From an uncultured Adlercreutzia sp. (GTDB taxonomy: Bacteria > Actinomycetota > Coriobacteriia > Coriobacteriales > Eggerthellaceae), in contig CABSMC010000108.1 of NCBI GenBank assembly GCA_902478715.1, positions 1-5,681 of the forward strand: a DNA stretch of 5,681 nt, written 5' to 3'. Below the pieces are notes generated by a model that did no database searches, was not told where the DNA came from, and saw only the letters and a list, made by a program, of their open reading frames with translations. This document shows positions 4,528 through 5,681 of the stretch, one piece after another (the first letter of the stretch is position 1; each line of letters begins with the position of its first letter). Position numbers and translations under genes: made by a program.

Positions 4528-5681
4528 ATGACGAGAGAACTCAAGTCGATGGACGGCAACAACGCCGCAGCGCATGTCTCGTATGCGTTCACGGAAGTTG
4601 CCGGCATCTACCCGATCACGCCTTCCAGCCCCATGGCCGATTTCGTCGACATCTGGGCCGCTCAGGGCCGCAAGAACATCTTCGGCACCACCGTGAAGGT
4701 GTGCGAGATGCAGTCCGAGGGCGGTGCGGCCGGCGCGGTTCACGGCTCTCTGGCCACCGGCGCGCTGACCACCACCTACACGGCCAGCCAGGGCCTGCTC
4801 CTCATGATCCCCAACATGTACAAGATCGCCGCCGAGCAGCTGCCGACCGTCTTCCATGTGTCGGCCCGTACCGTCTCCACCCAGGCGCTCAACATCTTCG
4901 GCGACCACTCCGACGTCATGGCCTGCCGCCAGACCGGTTTCGCGATGCTCGCCGAGGGCAACGTGCAGGAGGTCATGGACCTGTCCGCCGTGGCGCACCT
5001 GGCCGCCATCAAGGGCCGCGTTCCCTTCCTGAACTTCTTCGACGGCTTCCGCACCTCCCACGAGATCCAGAAGATCCAGGTGTGGGACTACGACGATCTG
5101 GCCGACATGTGCGACATGGATGCCGTGCGCGCCTTCCGCGAGCACTCCCTGAACCCGGAGCGCCCGGCCATGCGCGGCTCCCACGAGAACGGCGACATCT
5201 TCTTCCAGCACCGCGAGTCCTGCAACTCCATCTACAACGACCTGCCGGCCGTGGTGGAGGAGTACATGGAGAAGGTGAACGCGAAGCTGGGCACCAACTA
5301 CCAGCTGTTCAACTACTACGGCGCCCCGGACGCCGACCGCGTCATCGTGGCTATGGGCTCCATCTGCGACGTGGCCGAGGAGGTCATCGACTACCTCAAC
5401 GCCAACGGCGAGAAGGTGGGCCTCGTGAAGGTGCGTCTGTACCGCCCCTTCGTCACCGAGAAGTTCGTGGCCGCTCTGCCCGAGACGGTGAAGAAGATCG
5501 CCGTGCTCGACCGCACCAAGGAGCCCGGTTCCATTGGCGAGCCGCTGTACATGGATGTCGTGAACGCGCTGTCCGTTGAGGGCCGCGACGGCATCACCGT
5601 CATCGGCGGCCGCTACGGCCTCGGTTCCAAGGACACCCCGCCGTCCTCCGTGTTCGCCGTGTACACCGAGCTTCAGAAGGA
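4528..5681 (+). CDS. nifJ: Pyruvate:ferredoxin (flavodoxin) oxidoreductase, N-terminal third (3' end outside window)
   Basis: PFOR oxidises pyruvate with CoA to acetyl-CoA and CO2 and reduces ferredoxin or flavodoxin, a central step of anaerobic energy metabolism in the cytoplasm. The frame is open from ATG 4528 to the window end (384 codons plus 2 nt). Residues 9-36 (DGNNAAAHVSYAF...GIYPITPSSPM) are the hallmark start of the POR N-terminal domain. Thr31, Glu64 (in MQSEGGAAGAVHG) and Arg114 (in HVSAR) fall at the same numbers as the pyruvate- and thiamine-diphosphate-contacting residues I recall from Desulfovibrio africanus PFOR, so the active-site half looks intact. Domain II begins around residue 260 (DADRVIVAMGSICDVAEEVIDYL). 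Single-chain PFORs are about 1,170-1,200 residues, so the ferredoxin-like Fe-S and TPP-binding C-terminal domains lie beyond the window. The enzyme is oxygen-sensitive in most hosts, which suits a strict anaerobe. It is transcribed divergently from the lipoprotein gene. Confidence 0.96.
   Translation, partial: MTRELKSMDGNNAAAHVSYAFTEVAGIYPITPSSPMADFVDIWAAQGRKNIFGTTVKVCEMQSEGGAAGAVHGSLATGALTTTYTASQGLLLMIPNMYKIAAEQLPTVFHVSARTVSTQALNIFGDHSDVMACRQTGFAMLAEGNVQEVMDLSAVAHLAAIKGRVPFLNFFDGFRTSHEIQKIQVWDYDDLADMCDMDAVRAFREHSLNPERPAMRGSHENGDIFFQHRESCNSIYNDLPAVVEEYMEKVNAKLGTNYQLFNYYGAPDADRVIVAMGSICDVAEEVIDYLNANGEKVGLVKVRLYRPFVTEKFVAALPETVKKIAVLDRTKEPGSIGEPLYMDVVNALSVEGRDGITVIGGRYGLGSKDTPPSSVFAVYTELQK

Noticed and set aside
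4351..5211. 286-codon minus-strand frame opposite the start of nifJ
   Set aside because: It is a shadow of the nifJ coding frame: the opposite strand encodes an intact PFOR active-site region, and this product has no recognisable motif or ribosome site.

Overview
The window is GC-rich and carries a Gram-positive-type (zinc LID) adenylate kinase, a single-chain pyruvate:ferredoxin oxidoreductase, a Tat-exported lipoprotein and an apparently leaderless gene. Together these suggest an anaerobic, high-GC actinobacterium, most plausibly Coriobacteriia/Eggerthellaceae. That placement is inferred from gene content and composition; no marker in the window proves it.

Layout: (1) 1-215, the 3' end of adk on the + strand, closed by a strong intrinsic terminator at 244-270. 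(2) 216-390, an intergenic stretch holding three copies of a 25-nt palindromic REP-like repeat, one forward and two inverted. The first copy forms the stem of the adk terminator. The third ends one base before a perfect TATAAT box, which lies 7 nt before the next start codon. (3) 391-2568 (+), a 725-residue polytopic membrane protein with GT-C glycosyltransferase-like features and an extracytoplasmic domain between its first two membrane segments. (4) 2565-4208 (-), a Tat-dependent lipoprotein of the family 5 ABC-transporter solute-binding proteins. Its stop codon overlaps the stop codon of gene 3. (5) 4209-4527, a divergent regulatory region with a TATAAT promoter for the lipoprotein gene, a candidate extended -10 and hairpins for the gene on its other side, and ribosome binding sites for both. 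(6) 4528-5681 (+), the first 384 codons of nifJ (PFOR), running off the window end.

The genes do not form one operon. adk and nifJ are core metabolism: nucleotide phosphate balance, and pyruvate oxidation to acetyl-CoA, CO2 and reduced ferredoxin. The two central genes act at the cell surface, one probably in glycan or lipid-linked sugar transfer and one in solute capture. They converge with no space for a terminator between them. I see no complete novel defence or mobile system. The most unusual signals are the repeat cluster merged with a terminator and a promoter, the leaderless start, and the tail-to-tail overlap.
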